From the NCBI GenBank assembly GCA_017534835.1, contig JAFXVT010000022.1, forward strand, positions 1 to 64,000: a DNA stretch of 64,000 nucleotides. The letters are read 5' to 3'. The notes under the pieces were generated by a model. The model ran no database searches. It saw nothing but the letters and a program-made list of their open reading frames with translations, and was not told the DNA's origin. The translations under genes and the position numbers were made by a program. This DNA comes from Ruminococcus sp. (lineage in GTDB: Bacteria > Bacillota > Clostridia > Oscillospirales > Ruminococcaceae). The number at the start of each line of letters is the position of its first letter. Within the stretch, counting starts at the first letter, position 1. Shown in pieces: positions 1 to 8,553 of the stretch.

Positions 1-59
1 CAATACACCCCCGGAACGGAATCAGTAGGATTTACTGATAAGTTTCCGGGGGTGTATTG
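1..59. repeat. Long imperfect hairpin at window edge
   Basis: A perfect 15-bp inverted repeat (1-15 with 45-59) encloses a second 7-bp inverted repeat (21-27 with 33-39), so the whole stretch can fold into one bulged hairpin. There is no clear T-run on either side. It may be the terminator of a gene left of the window or a folded intergenic element; its role is not decidable from here. Confidence 0.5.
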
Positions 60-97
60 GCGTAAAAACGGAGCTAAAAGTTTTAGGAAAGGAGTTT

Positions 98-130
98 GAG
101 GAAGAACCCTTTTTCAAAAGGGTTTTCCTC
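98..130. terminator. Hairpin downstream of the glycan operon
   Basis: A long stem of about 15 bp built on AACCC/GGGTT with T- and A-rich arms sits about 60 bp past the stop of the minus-strand CPCC gene. The shape fits a rho-independent terminator, though the T-rich part lies inside the stem rather than clearly after it. Confidence 0.5.
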
Positions 131-187
131 AATAAATACGTATCAGGCAGCCACAGGCGCGGTCACGCAAAGGCGGCTGTTTATGTA

Positions 188-826
188 TCATTCTTCGTCG
201 TCGGAAGAATCGCGGACGAGACCGCTTATCTCCTCGGCATCGGGCTCGCGGACGAAGGGGACAGCGCTCTCGGTGCAGGCGCCGAAATTCTCGTAATTCT
301 CCTGAGCCTCACGCAGGCATACCTTATTTGCGCCGCCGCTGAATTCGGGGTCGTTGTTCTGAACGGCGTCGTCCTCCCAGAAGCAGACGGGACAAATCTC
401 ATATCCGCCCTCGGGCTCCTCGAGCGTATAGCAGCCGCAGCACGCACATCTGCGTTTGGTGGTCTTGTTTTCGCGGAGCTTTGCGGCTATCTCGTTCCAT
501 CTTTCGAGCGTACAATCGCCGAACACCGCGATGACCTCGTCGATACCGGAGCCGTATTCCTCACGCTCACGGCGGTCGAGCTCGCGGAGGTACTGACCTG
601 CGTAGGTATAGCCCTCCTCGGCAGTACAGTCATCGGCTTCAAAAAGTGTGTCTGCTATATCCATAAAATCCGCGTAGTAATCGGGGTCGGCGGTCTTTCC
701 GTCGGTCCAAAGATAGGGATTCACGCTTGCGAGGTAGTCTCTGAAATCCTCAGAGCGGTCGCTGTCTTTTCTGAACTCCTCATCGAGATAGTGATAAAGG
801 GTCAAAAGGATCTGATATTTAGTCAT
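188..826 (-). CDS. CPCC cysteine-rich domain protein
   Basis: A 212-residue protein of unknown function. The N-terminal 120 residues are acidic and helical with no motif I recognise. Residues 127-132 hold the C-x-C-C-x-C cluster and 145-150 the CPVCFW motif, followed by an acidic stretch and N-N-D-P. Together these are the hallmark of the Cys-rich CPCC family, probably a small metal-binding fold. No signal peptide or membrane segment is seen, so it should be cytosolic. It starts 9 nt after the ABC ATPase gene and is the last gene of the glycan-export operon, but nothing ties it functionally to glycan export; it may simply be a rider gene. The family call is firm, the role unknown. Confidence 0.85.
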   Translation of the reverse strand: MTKYQILLTLYHYLDEEFRKDSDRSEDFRDYLASVNPYLWTDGKTADPDYYADFMDIADTLFEADDCTAEEGYTYAGQYLRELDRREREEYGSGIDEVIAVFGDCTLERWNEIAAKLRENKTTKRRCACCGCYTLEEPEGGYEICPVCFWEDDAVQNNDPEFSGGANKVCLREAQENYENFGACTESAVPFVREPDAEEISGLVRDSSDDEE

Positions 827-835
827 AGCTGGCTC

Positions 836-1573
836 CTACTTGGTCTTGAGGAACTCCGCGTATCTGTCGCAGACTTCCTTGGTCTCACCGAAGGCTATCT
901 GCTGCCCCTTGTCGAGCCACAGCACCTTCGTTGACATACGGCGTATCTGTTCGAGGGAATGTGATACGAGCAGCGTCGTAGCGCCTCCCTTGATTATTTC
1001 GAGCATTTTCTGTTCGCTCTTCTGACGGAAGGCTCCGTCACCGACTGAGAGCACCTCGTCGAGAATGAGTATTTCCGGATTCACGAGGCAGGCGATAGAG
1101 AATGCGAGCCTTGATTTCATACCTGAGGAGAGATGCGAGAACTTTCTGTCCTCGAACTCCTGAAGCTCGGCGAAGTCGATGATGCTCCGGTAGGTCTTGT
1201 TCATAAAGTCGCGCGTATAGCCGAGCATCGCGCCGCGGAGGAAGGTGTTCTCCCTTACGGTGAGCTCGGGGTCGAAGCCTGTTCCGAGCTCGAGCAGCGA
1301 GGCGATGCTGCCTCTTACTGCCATTGTGCCCTGAGTCGGGCGCATTATGCCGGATATTACCTTGCAGAGCGTGGATTTTCCGGCTCCGTTGGTACCGACG
1401 ATGCCGAGCAGCTCGCCCTCCTCGATAGCGAAGGTGACGTTCTTGACGGCGACGAATTCCTTTTCGGTCGATTTGCCTTTAAGCTTCTGTATCACGACGT
1501 CCTTGAGTCCCCTGTTTGAGAAATCTCCGACGATATAGGAGACAGAAACGTTATTAAGCTCTATCTTTTTCAT
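836..1573 (-). CDS. Wzt/TagH-like polysaccharide ABC transporter ATPase
   Basis: A 245-residue ATP-binding subunit of an ABC-2 exporter. Walker A is GTNGAGKST (60-68), the signature is LSSGM (148-152) and Walker B is ILILDE (168-173). It lacks the C-terminal glycan-binding domain of long Wzt proteins, so it resembles the short TagH/RfbB type that exports lipid-linked teichoic acid or O-antigen-like glycans regardless of chain terminus. The start has a good AAGGAG site. It lies 10 nt after the permease gene, its obvious partner, and the glycosyltransferase upstream suggests the cargo is a surface glycan. The sugar composition cannot be read from this. Confidence 0.92.
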   Translation of the reverse strand: MKKIELNNVSVSYIVGDFSNRGLKDVVIQKLKGKSTEKEFVAVKNVTFAIEEGELLGIVGTNGAGKSTLCKVISGIMRPTQGTMAVRGSIASLLELGTGFDPELTVRENTFLRGAMLGYTRDFMNKTYRSIIDFAELQEFEDRKFSHLSSGMKSRLAFSIACLVNPEILILDEVLSVGDGAFRQKSEQKMLEIIKGGATTLLVSHSLEQIRRMSTKVLWLDKGQQIAFGETKEVCDRYAEFLKTK

Positions 1574-1583
1574 ATTCTGCTCC

Positions 1584-2372
1584 TTACATATAGTACATAA
1601 ACTTGTAGTTGTATTTCTTGTATATCAGTGCACCCACCCCGAGCGTGAGGACCGCATACAGCAGGCAGAGCCCGTGGGTCGCAAGTCCCGGTATATAGCC
1701 GTCGAGGACTATATGGCGGATATAGGTGATATACACGTATATCGGGTTCGCGTAGAACAGCTTCTGCACGTTCTCGCTGTAGCCTGTCGTGGTGTAGAAT
1801 ATCGCAGAGAGGTACATCAGCATAAGCGTGAATATGTCATACAGGTACTGCACGTCCTTGAATATGACGAACAGCGCCGAAAGAATGAAGCCGCAGCCTA
1901 TGTTGAATATGATGAGGCAGACTATCGGGTATATCAGCATAAGGAAGCGCGCGTGGAACGGCACCCCGTCGACGGCGACGAATATGAAGAACACCACGAG
2001 CGTCAGCCCGAAGTTTATCAGCGACGCAACGTTCTTTGACAGCAGGAACATATACTTCGGCAGGTTTATCTTCGTGATGATGCCTGCATTCTGCATCAGG
2101 GCGTTCATACCGCCGTAGGTCGAGTCCTTGAAGAAGGCGTATGTGAGGTTTCCGGCGAAGAGGTAGATGGTGTAATGCGGCTGTCCGGCTCCGAAGAAGC
2201 TCTTGAACACTACGCTCATTACGAGGAGCTGCATAAGCGGTGATATAAGGCTCCACAGCATACCGAGGACGGTGCGCTTGTATTTTTTCTTGAAATCGCG
2301 CTTTACGAGCTCTTCAAACAGGAAACGCTGCTTTTTTATCTTTTCGATACCATTTTTAACGGCTTGAAGCAT
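1584..2372 (-). CDS. ABC-2 type polysaccharide export permease (Wzm/TagG-like)
   Basis: A 262-residue integral membrane protein with about six membrane segments. The cytosolic N-terminus contains the conserved region LFEELVKRDFKKKYKRT followed by LGMLWSLISPL, which is typical of TagG/Wzm/KpsM permeases. It would form the export channel with the ATPase encoded immediately downstream (10-nt gap). An AAGGAAAT-type ribosome binding site precedes the ATG. The operon position after a large glycosyltransferase supports export of a lipid-linked glycan across the cytoplasmic membrane. Confidence 0.92.
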   Translation of the reverse strand: MLQAVKNGIEKIKKQRFLFEELVKRDFKKKYKRTVLGMLWSLISPLMQLLVMSVVFKSFFGAGQPHYTIYLFAGNLTYAFFKDSTYGGMNALMQNAGIITKINLPKYMFLLSKNVASLINFGLTLVVFFIFVAVDGVPFHARFLMLIYPIVCLIIFNIGCGFILSALFVIFKDVQYLYDIFTLMLMYLSAIFYTTTGYSENVQKLFYANPIYVYITYIRHIVLDGYIPGLATHGLCLLYAVLTLGVGALIYKKYNYKFMYYM

Positions 2373-2403
2373 TTTGTTATTTCCTTTCCATTCTTTCGTT
2401 CTG

Positions 2404-4821
2404 TCAGGTTATGTCGGTGGGGATGCTTGCATCGGCTGCCATATTTTTATCTTCAAGCAGGATGCGGATATTGAATGTACATCTTTCAGCCACATCGGGG
2501 CTCTTGACGGGGAGGAGGAAATCGAGGTCCTTGACGTCGATATATATCCTTCCGATCGGAGTTATGAGGTGACCTGCATCGTCGGAGAACCAATGGCTGA
2601 GAAGGATCTTCTTCGAGCCGATGACATCAACGATCTTCCTGTCTACAACGAACGGCAGACAGGTCCAGCCGTTGTGGCGTGCCTGATAGTACATCGGCGC
2701 GCACATCGCAACGTTGTTATCGTTGCCGGCGATGAGCGCGAATGACGGCATTTCGCGGTATTGCAGCCAGTATGACTGACAGTAAGCCTTGTATACCTGC
2801 CGCGATTCCATCTGCTTCTGCAGCTCGGCTGTGAAGAGCATTATCTTGCGCTGATTCTCCTCTGCGACATTTTCGTGGAAATCGTCGCGCGTGCCTGCGA
2901 AAACGCGGCCTTCCTCATAGAGCGCCTTATAGTGGTTCTCGAAGAGGAACTCTGTCGGCTGGACGAAAACGTCCCAGTCGCTTCTTGCACCGGGCCAGCC
3001 CATAGTCACATACGGAACAGGCTTGAACATATCGGGATATGTCTTGAGACCGTAGTTGAAGTAGGTCGACCACTCACAGCAGCCGCTGGTCTGAAGAGCG
3101 GGATATTTCGCGGTCATCTCATTGAAGATGCGCTTGTCTATCATCTGCATCTGGTGAGATGAGTACATCATCGTCGGATAGCCGTTATCCCTGAGGAATT
3201 TGCGCGTCTTGCGCATAGAGATGTCGAACGAGGTGGGCTTGCCGTATGTTCCGCGCCATTCGTTGAGGTCATAGCAGTAGAACGCCTTGTAGCAGCCGTC
3301 CTCGATGAAGTCGTCGATCGTGAGCGTGCGGAGCGGACGGTAATCGTCGTCGGTCATTATGAAAACGTCGTCGATGACGGGATCTCTCATTGCGAGACAG
3401 CGCAGGAAGAGGTTGCGGGTGGAGTGGTCCTCGGGGAGAGGCTCACCGTTCAGTATCTGGCTGTCAGTGAGGAATTTCAGTTCAAGTCTGCCGTGGTAGC
3501 GCTCCTTCAGCTCCGCGACGTTCTTATCGGGACAGCAGAGCACCATTTCCGTGATGAACGGCATAAACTCCTCGATAAACGGCAGAGTTGCGAGCATATC
3601 GTCATTTCGTGCAGTGAGGCAGACGAGCTGCTTGACTTTGAGGTCAGCAGGGACTTTTTTCACATTCCTGCTGACGGATACGACTGCATCCAGCATATCC
3701 TCCGCAGCCTCGTCCCACGTATACGGGACATATTCCTTCAGGCGCGCTTTTTTCGCAGCGTATCTCTCCTCAGAGTTGAGCAGCTCCTTCACACAGCGTA
3801 TGAGGTCCTCCTTGCTGTGTGGGTCGAAGTAGTCGGCATAGTCGCCTGCGACCTCGTGGAGAACGGGTATATCAGAAGCGATAACGGGAGTTCCGCGCAT
3901 GAACGCTTCGATTATCGGAAGTCCGAAGCCCTCGTTGAAGGTCGGGAAGGCGACCGCGAAGGCGTGCTTGTAGAGGTAATCGACCGTAACATCGTCCGGT
4001 CTCTCGAAGAAGAAGAGCTTCTTGCCATACAGCGGATGTGTATTTATGCGTTTCTGGAGCTCCTTCACGTTCCAGCCGATACGTCCGGCGAAGATGACCT
4101 TTACTCCGCAGTCCGCAAGTCCGCTTTCAAGTGCATCTATCAGCAGGGCGTGGTTCTTGCGCGGCTCGATAGTGCCGAGCATAAGGATGTATTTGCTGTT
4201 CCCTGCGATCTTTTCGACCTCGGGGTCGACCTGCTTATCGGAAAGGCTCTTCTTTGCAAAATCGCTCGAAAGCTTTACAACTGCTGCTTTTTTGCGCTCG
4301 ATACCGAGCCTGTCGGTGAGCCCGTTGAGGACGTCAACGGTAGTCTGAGCGGAGGTGATGATGAGGTCGGCATATTTCAGGTTCGCGCCGACGAATATCA
4401 TAAAGTTCGCACAGGTGTTGTCGTGGCAGAACTGGGGGTCAGTGACGGGGATAAGATCGTATATCTGTGTCACTATCTTTACGCCGTTTTGTTTGAGAAC
4501 AGGGAAGAGCGTGCTTCTTTTGAGCGGCGAGTTCCATATACTGTCGATGTCGAAGAACACAGCTCCCGGAGGAATATCGCGGTAGCCTATCTTTTCGGGC
4601 GTGAGGATAGCGCCCTTTTCGCCCTTTCCGTACAGGAAATAGTCGAGAAAGCGCTCGTTGCTGAGCCTGAGGAAGGTGTTGTTCTTGAATGAATAGTAGA
4701 GCAGGTAGAATTCATGCTCGGGGTGCTTTAGCATTCTGACGGTTATCTCCCTGACAACGCGCTGTATGCCTGTCACGAAGTCGACCTGAACGATAGCAGA
4801 GAGGTCTATATATATCTTCAT
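2404..4821 (-). CDS. Two-domain glycosyltransferase: GT4 plus Stealth-like C-terminal domain
   Basis: An 805-residue cytosolic protein with two parts. Residues about 1-375 form a GT-B fold family 4 glycosyltransferase: the nucleotide-binding half carries GTIEPRKNH and the EGFGLPIIEAF acceptor/donor motif, followed by GTPVIASD. Residues about 395-800 are a separate domain containing STRN, an acidic VFIMTDDDYRPLR block and a later SSHQMQMIDKRIF segment. That order recalls the CR2/CR3 regions of Stealth-type hexose-1-phosphate transferases, but this is my reading and needs a profile search. The protein probably builds the repeat of the glycan exported by the ABC pair encoded downstream. It follows the DUF4214-like gene by 14 nt. 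Confidence 0.8.
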   Translation of the reverse strand: MKIYIDLSAIVQVDFVTGIQRVVREITVRMLKHPEHEFYLLYYSFKNNTFLRLSNERFLDYFLYGKGEKGAILTPEKIGYRDIPPGAVFFDIDSIWNSPLKRSTLFPVLKQNGVKIVTQIYDLIPVTDPQFCHDNTCANFMIFVGANLKYADLIITSAQTTVDVLNGLTDRLGIERKKAAVVKLSSDFAKKSLSDKQVDPEVEKIAGNSKYILMLGTIEPRKNHALLIDALESGLADCGVKVIFAGRIGWNVKELQKRINTHPLYGKKLFFFERPDDVTVDYLYKHAFAVAFPTFNEGFGLPIIEAFMRGTPVIASDIPVLHEVAGDYADYFDPHSKEDLIRCVKELLNSEERYAAKKARLKEYVPYTWDEAAEDMLDAVVSVSRNVKKVPADLKVKQLVCLTARNDDMLATLPFIEEFMPFITEMVLCCPDKNVAELKERYHGRLELKFLTDSQILNGEPLPEDHSTRNLFLRCLAMRDPVIDDVFIMTDDDYRPLRTLTIDDFIEDGCYKAFYCYDLNEWRGTYGKPTSFDISMRKTRKFLRDNGYPTMMYSSHQMQMIDKRIFNEMTAKYPALQTSGCCEWSTYFNYGLKTYPDMFKPVPYVTMGWPGARSDWDVFVQPTEFLFENHYKALYEEGRVFAGTRDDFHENVAEENQRKIMLFTAELQKQMESRQVYKAYCQSYWLQYREMPSFALIAGNDNNVAMCAPMYYQARHNGWTCLPFVVDRKIVDVIGSKKILLSHWFSDDAGHLITPIGRIYIDVKDLDFLLPVKSPDVAERCTFNIRILLEDKNMAADASIPTDIT

Positions 4822-4835
4822 TTAACGGATTCCTT

Positions 4836-5327
4836 TCATCGCCTTATGCCGAGGACTTTTTTAGCTGCATTTCTCATAAACAGCGGCATTTTACGGTATA
4901 TCTTCATCATTCGCTCGGGTACGGTTATCCCGGCAGAGCGTCCGATGCCTGCGAGACTTCCGCCGAATGAAGTGTTTTCCGAGTAGATGTTGTTATACAT
5001 CTTTACCTGATTCTTGAAGAATTCGTCCGATTCCTTTATCGAAGCGATGACACGGCGCTGGAATTCCTCCGGCGGAAGCTTGTAATGGGTCTTCCACACG
5101 CGGAGAGCTGTGCCGTCGATCTGGCGGTTGAGCATAAAGATGAACGCCTTTTTCACGAATGTGTCGTTATTCCGCTCGCGCGAGAGCTTCAGAATGTCGA
5201 CCGAGCCGGGCTTTGAAGCGGCGAGGCTCATGACGAGCTCCTTGGAGGTCTGAAGCTTCTGACCGGCATTTGTCATATTCTCATCGACGATGTCGTACAG
5301 TGACGAATATATATCCATATCCCTCAT
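4836..5327 (-). CDS. DUF4214-like protein, first gene of glycan operon
   Basis: A 163-residue protein. The centre (FVKKAFIFMLNR, GTALRVWKTHY, E-x-F-x-R-R-V) matches the DUF4214-like helical module often found in or beside surface glycosyltransferases. There is no signal peptide or membrane segment. I place the start at 5327 because AAGGAG lies 6 nt before that ATG, whereas the more upstream ATG at 5357 has no ribosome binding site. A consensus promoter just upstream makes this the first gene of a five-gene operon. The exact molecular role is unknown. Confidence 0.75.
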   Translation of the reverse strand: MRDMDIYSSLYDIVDENMTNAGQKLQTSKELVMSLAASKPGSVDILKLSRERNNDTFVKKAFIFMLNRQIDGTALRVWKTHYKLPPEEFQRRVIASIKESDEFFKNQVKMYNNIYSENTSFGGSLAGIGRSAGITVPERMMKIYRKMPLFMRNAAKKVLGIRR

Positions 5328-5392
5328 AAATTGCTCCTTGGATAAAAGTTTTAGCATTATTTTTGCACATACTTCTCAAGTATATTCGTATC

Positions 5393-5421
5393 ATTATAGC
5401 ATATCTGCCGCGATATGTCAA
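5393..5421 (-). promoter_or_regulatory. Promoter of glycan operon
   Basis: On the minus strand TTGACA (5416-5421) and TATAAT (5393-5398) are separated by exactly 17 nt, a perfect vegetative promoter about 65 nt before the chosen start of the DUF4214-like gene. Confidence 0.85.
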
Positions 5422-5430
5422 ATGCACGGA

Positions 5431-5473
5431 TACAAAAACAACAGCACCGAGGGGGCGAGCCCTCCGGTGCTGT
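5431..5473 (-). terminator. Terminator of GH5 cellulase gene
   Basis: ACAGCACCG (5441-5449) pairs with CGGTGCTGT (5465-5473), with an inner GAGGG/CCCTC stem. Read on the minus strand it is followed by TTGTTTTTG, just past the stop of the GH5 gene. Confidence 0.85.
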
Positions 5474-5484
5474 TGAAGTTACTA

Positions 5485-7527
5485 TTATTTTTCGCCGGGA
5501 GGAGGGAGCTCGGGGAGAGAAGCAATTGTCTTTGCATCGAGCTTCTGTATCGCGAGAGCATCTCTTGCTGTAACGCCGTCGCCCGGGTTATAGCAGTCAG
5601 CATTTGTCTTTCCGGGCTCCTGGAGCTTATACTTGCTCGCATTCGCTATATACTGGAGTATAGTTACCGAGTCGGCGACGGATACCTTCTTGTCGTTGTT
5701 GGCGTCGCCGCAGAGATCCCTATCTGTAGAAGAAGGACCTTCGGGTCCGTTGGGATCATCTGAGGCGGGCTTTGTCTCCTGACCGGGCGTAGGCTGAGTT
5801 GTGGTGGTTGCCGGAGTAATGGGAGTCGTGGTAGTAGTAGTTGTTGTTGTGGGCTTTGTAGTAGTTGATGTCGTCGTTTGGGGAGCTGTTACAGGCGCGG
5901 TAGTCGTTGTCGTAGTAGTGGGCTGGATAGTTGTGGTCGTAGTTGCAGTGGTATGTCTTGTTGTAGTGGTAACGACAGGCGGTTCTGTTGTCTCAACGGG
6001 GACAGGTGTGCCTGAGCTCTTTGTACCGCCGTTGATGTTGCTTCCTTCAGAAGCGGCGTAGTTTCCGTAGAAATCGTTGAGTGAGAGACCGTTCTTGCCG
6101 AGAGCAACAGTGTGGTCGAGACCGATATATTTGCCGGAAGTGCTTGTCTGCCACAGCGACTTCTCGAAGAGAGCGTACTTGTTGTCGTCCCAGTTCATAA
6201 AGGTCGGGTCGAGGAGTCCGCCCGTATCGCCCGAGTTGGGATTGATACACCAGAATGTGTGGTTGATGTGGTTCTTTATCATATAGTCGCGCAGGAGCTC
6301 CATCCATTTCTGGTTCTTGCCCTTGTCCATATGACCGCCCCATTCGCCGATGAGCAGAGGAGCGATGTCTTTATCGTTGATATAAGCCCATGTATCGTAC
6401 CAGTAATCGTCGAGGAGAGTCTGCTCGGTGAAGTCCTTGTCAAACCATGTCTGCGCGTAAACTGACGGGCCGTAATCGTGGGGAGAGTATACTATCTGGC
6501 TCGTTCCGCTCTCGGGAACAACCGGATAATCCTTGACTCCGCGGAGGTTGCCGCCCCACCATGCACCGTGCCACGGCGATTTATCGGCAGGAGCGTCCCA
6601 TATATCGGGAGTATCGTATGTGAAGCCCTTTTCGGTCTTGGGATACTGCTCGACGCCCTCGATGAAAATGAGTGCGTGCGGATTGACGGCAAGGATAGAG
6701 TCTGCGCACTTCTTTGCCGCATAAGCCCAGTTGTTCTCGTCCGTTGAGCCGTCCCATTTTGCGATGTCGGACGGGCACTTGTCGCCTGTGTAGCCGCGCT
6801 TGCCGTGAGGCTCGTTCTTGAGATCATAGCCGATGAGGGTATCATCATTCGCATATTTCTTTGCGATCCATGTGAGTGAATCTATCCATACATCGGTGGA
6901 AACGCCTGCAAGACCGTACCACAGCTCATAGTTGTGACCGGAGTTGTTCGCGTCAGGGCTGTGTATGTCGATGAACACCTTTATGCCGTACTTTTTGCAC
7001 TTCTGCACGATGATGTCGAATATCTCCATACTGTTCTTGACAGTCTTGCCGTCGGATTCGACGAAATCCTTGTTGATATTCGTATAATATCCGGCAGGAG
7101 TCACCTTTCCGTCCTCGCCGATGATGTCCTCCGGAGGCGTATAGGAAGCCTGTATGGAGCTTACCTTGTTGGGCTTGCCGTTCATCCACGAAACGATGAG
7201 CTCCGAAGAAATAGGCAGACGGAGAGTGTTTATGCCGTGATCTGCGATGGTCTGGAGCATATCGTCGATGTCGCGTGCATAGAGACCGTGAGCGCAGTTC
7301 TCCGAGCAGTTGAAGCCGAACCAGTTAGCGCCTGTTATCCAGACCTGATTGCCGTTCATATCGTAGAGCTTGCTGCCCTCTGCGTGGAGCCAGTCGTCGT
7401 TGCAGTCATCGACTGCGGCGGAAGTGATAGCCGGTGCTGTTGCCGCGGGCAGTGCCGAGCCGACTGCCGATACCGTCATCGCAGCCGACGAGACCAAAGC
7501 CGCAAGCGCCTTTGATAGTTTCTTCAT
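5485..7527 (-). CDS. Cellulosomal GH5 endoglucanase with type I dockerin
   Basis: A secreted 680-residue endo-beta-1,4-glucanase. The N-terminus (KKLSKALAALVSSAAMTVSA) is a Sec signal peptide. A GH5 catalytic domain follows (about 40-465), resembling the clade of Acidothermus E1 (GH5_1); the acid/base is Glu239 in NEP and the nucleophile Glu395 in GEWGG, with HDYGPSVY between them. A linker rich in Thr and Pro (about 490-590) leads to a C-terminal dockerin (about 604-670) with two calcium-loop repeats, GDANNDKKVSVADS and a second, diverged one (NPGDGVTARDA). The dockerin should plug the enzyme into a cohesin scaffold encoded elsewhere. Start 7527 is supported by GAGAGGGG and by the promoter, which lies downstream of the alternative start at 7593. 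Confidence 0.95.
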   Translation of the reverse strand: MKKLSKALAALVSSAAMTVSAVGSALPAATAPAITSAAVDDCNDDWLHAEGSKLYDMNGNQVWITGANWFGFNCSENCAHGLYARDIDDMLQTIADHGINTLRLPISSELIVSWMNGKPNKVSSIQASYTPPEDIIGEDGKVTPAGYYTNINKDFVESDGKTVKNSMEIFDIIVQKCKKYGIKVFIDIHSPDANNSGHNYELWYGLAGVSTDVWIDSLTWIAKKYANDDTLIGYDLKNEPHGKRGYTGDKCPSDIAKWDGSTDENNWAYAAKKCADSILAVNPHALIFIEGVEQYPKTEKGFTYDTPDIWDAPADKSPWHGAWWGGNLRGVKDYPVVPESGTSQIVYSPHDYGPSVYAQTWFDKDFTEQTLLDDYWYDTWAYINDKDIAPLLIGEWGGHMDKGKNQKWMELLRDYMIKNHINHTFWCINPNSGDTGGLLDPTFMNWDDNKYALFEKSLWQTSTSGKYIGLDHTVALGKNGLSLNDFYGNYAASEGSNINGGTKSSGTPVPVETTEPPVVTTTTRHTTATTTTTIQPTTTTTTTAPVTAPQTTTSTTTKPTTTTTTTTTPITPATTTTQPTPGQETKPASDDPNGPEGPSSTDRDLCGDANNDKKVSVADSVTILQYIANASKYKLQEPGKTNADCYNPGDGVTARDALAIQKLDAKTIASLPELPPPGEK

Positions 7528-7583
7528 ATTAATTACCCCTCTCGGAACAGGATCATATTTTTCTTCCTGTTCAATATAGCCAT

Positions 7584-7612
7584 ATTTTAACACTTTCGGA
7601 AAGAATTGTCAA
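7584..7612 (-). promoter_or_regulatory. Promoter of GH5 cellulase gene
   Basis: TTGACA (7607-7612) and TAAAAT (7584-7589) on the minus strand with a 17-nt spacer. Its position rules out the longest possible reading frame start at 7593. Confidence 0.8.
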
Positions 7613-7643
7613 TATTTACAATAGTATCATAGTGCATATGTGG

Positions 7644-7673
7644 AAAAGCCCGGACGTCTTTTCACATCCGGGC
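7644..7673 (-). terminator. Terminator of zinc-ribbon gene
   Basis: GCCCGGA (7648-7654) pairs with TCCGGGC (7667-7673); on the minus strand the stem is followed by TTTTCC, 10 nt past the stop at 7683. Confidence 0.8.
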
Positions 7674-7682
7674 GCAGGGATA

Positions 7683-8369
7683 TTACAATAATTCGCCTGT
7701 TACGGCATCTGATTCGTCCTCCGGCTCTTTCCGGAGAGAAACGGGAGCTTCCTCCGGTATCTCCGGGACGAGCTCAACGGGGGCATCGCTGTAGATGACG
7801 TCCTCATCATTTGAAGCCGTTTCTGCCGGCTTTTCGAGCGATACGGGAACATCTCCGCCGGGAACGCTCACTATCTCCGCCTCTATGAGTTCCGGCTCGG
7901 AAGCCTCGATGACCTCCTCCGAAGCAGGAATGACTATCTCGTCAATGGGCGGAAGTCCGAAATCCTCTTTCAGCTCAAGCGTACTGTCGTAGTCGTTCAT
8001 ACGGCGGTCGCGCGGCTTCAGCGCAGGTATTATCTTCGGCTTATTCACTATCTCGGTGGGAGTATTTGTGAAATCATAGCTTATTATATTCACTCGCCTT
8101 CCGCAGTTGTTGCAGAAGTGCATACCGTGCTTGAGCCATGTTCCGCAGCGCTCGCACCTCATAGCATATTCCTTCGCTTCTGGTACGTCAACGGGAAGTC
8201 CGCAGTTCGTGCAGAAGCGTGCGTTCTTGTTGAGCGCAGCACCGCAGTGCTCGCATTTTTTCATCTTTTCGCTGTCGAATTCCTCGCCCGAGACACGCGC
8301 TCCGCAGTGATTGCAGAATGCAGCAGTGTCCATCAGCTGTGAGTTGCAGTTGCGGCATATCTTAGCCAT
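7683..8369 (-). CDS. Triple zinc-ribbon protein with acidic tail
   Basis: A 228-residue protein of unknown function. Three tandem zinc ribbons fill the first 95 residues, each with two CxxC knuckles (CRNC/CNHC, CEHC/CTNC, CERC/CNNC). The rest (about 115-228) is low-complexity, rich in Glu, Pro and Val, and probably disordered. There are no membrane segments. It is a single-gene unit with its own promoter and terminator, divergent from another zinc-ribbon gene at 8554; the pairing may be meaningful but no pathway is indicated. It could be a protein-protein or nucleic-acid binding adaptor. Confidence 0.85.
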   Translation of the reverse strand: MAKICRNCNSQLMDTAAFCNHCGARVSGEEFDSEKMKKCEHCGAALNKNARFCTNCGLPVDVPEAKEYAMRCERCGTWLKHGMHFCNNCGRRVNIISYDFTNTPTEIVNKPKIIPALKPRDRRMNDYDSTLELKEDFGLPPIDEIVIPASEEVIEASEPELIEAEIVSVPGGDVPVSLEKPAETASNDEDVIYSDAPVELVPEIPEEAPVSLRKEPEDESDAVTGELL

Positions 8370-8408
8370 TTTGTCAGCCTCCCTTTCGGTTTTTCACCTG
8401 TTGATACT

Positions 8409-8437
8409 ATTATACTACGTTTAGGGAAGAGTTTCAA
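8409..8437 (-). promoter_or_regulatory. Promoter of triple zinc-ribbon gene
   Basis: TTGAAA (8432-8437) and TATAAT (8409-8414) on the minus strand, 17-nt spacer. Confidence 0.8.
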
Positions 8438-8457
8438 GTACAAGTCCAACATTTCTA

Positions 8458-8486
8458 TTGACAATTCCACACCAACTTTATATAAT
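8458..8486 (+). promoter_or_regulatory. Promoter of small double zinc-ribbon gene
   Basis: TTGACA (8458-8463) and TATAAT (8481-8486), 17-nt spacer, about 60 nt before the start at 8554. It is divergent from the promoter at 8409-8437. Confidence 0.85.
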
Positions 8487-8553
8487 ATAATTGCAGAAGA
8501 TATAAACAGACCGCTTCGGCGCACAGGCGCTGATTTATGAGGAGGTGCAGCAT

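Noticed and set aside
3424..4692. Long plus-strand ORF (422 codons) inside the glycosyltransferase gene
   Set aside because: It lies antisense to a clear GT4 enzyme, has no ribosome binding site or recognisable motif, and arises from the codon bias of the real gene.
5801..6061. Val-rich plus-strand ORF
   Set aside because: It is the antisense of the Thr-rich linker codons (ACN/ACA) of the GH5 cellulase.
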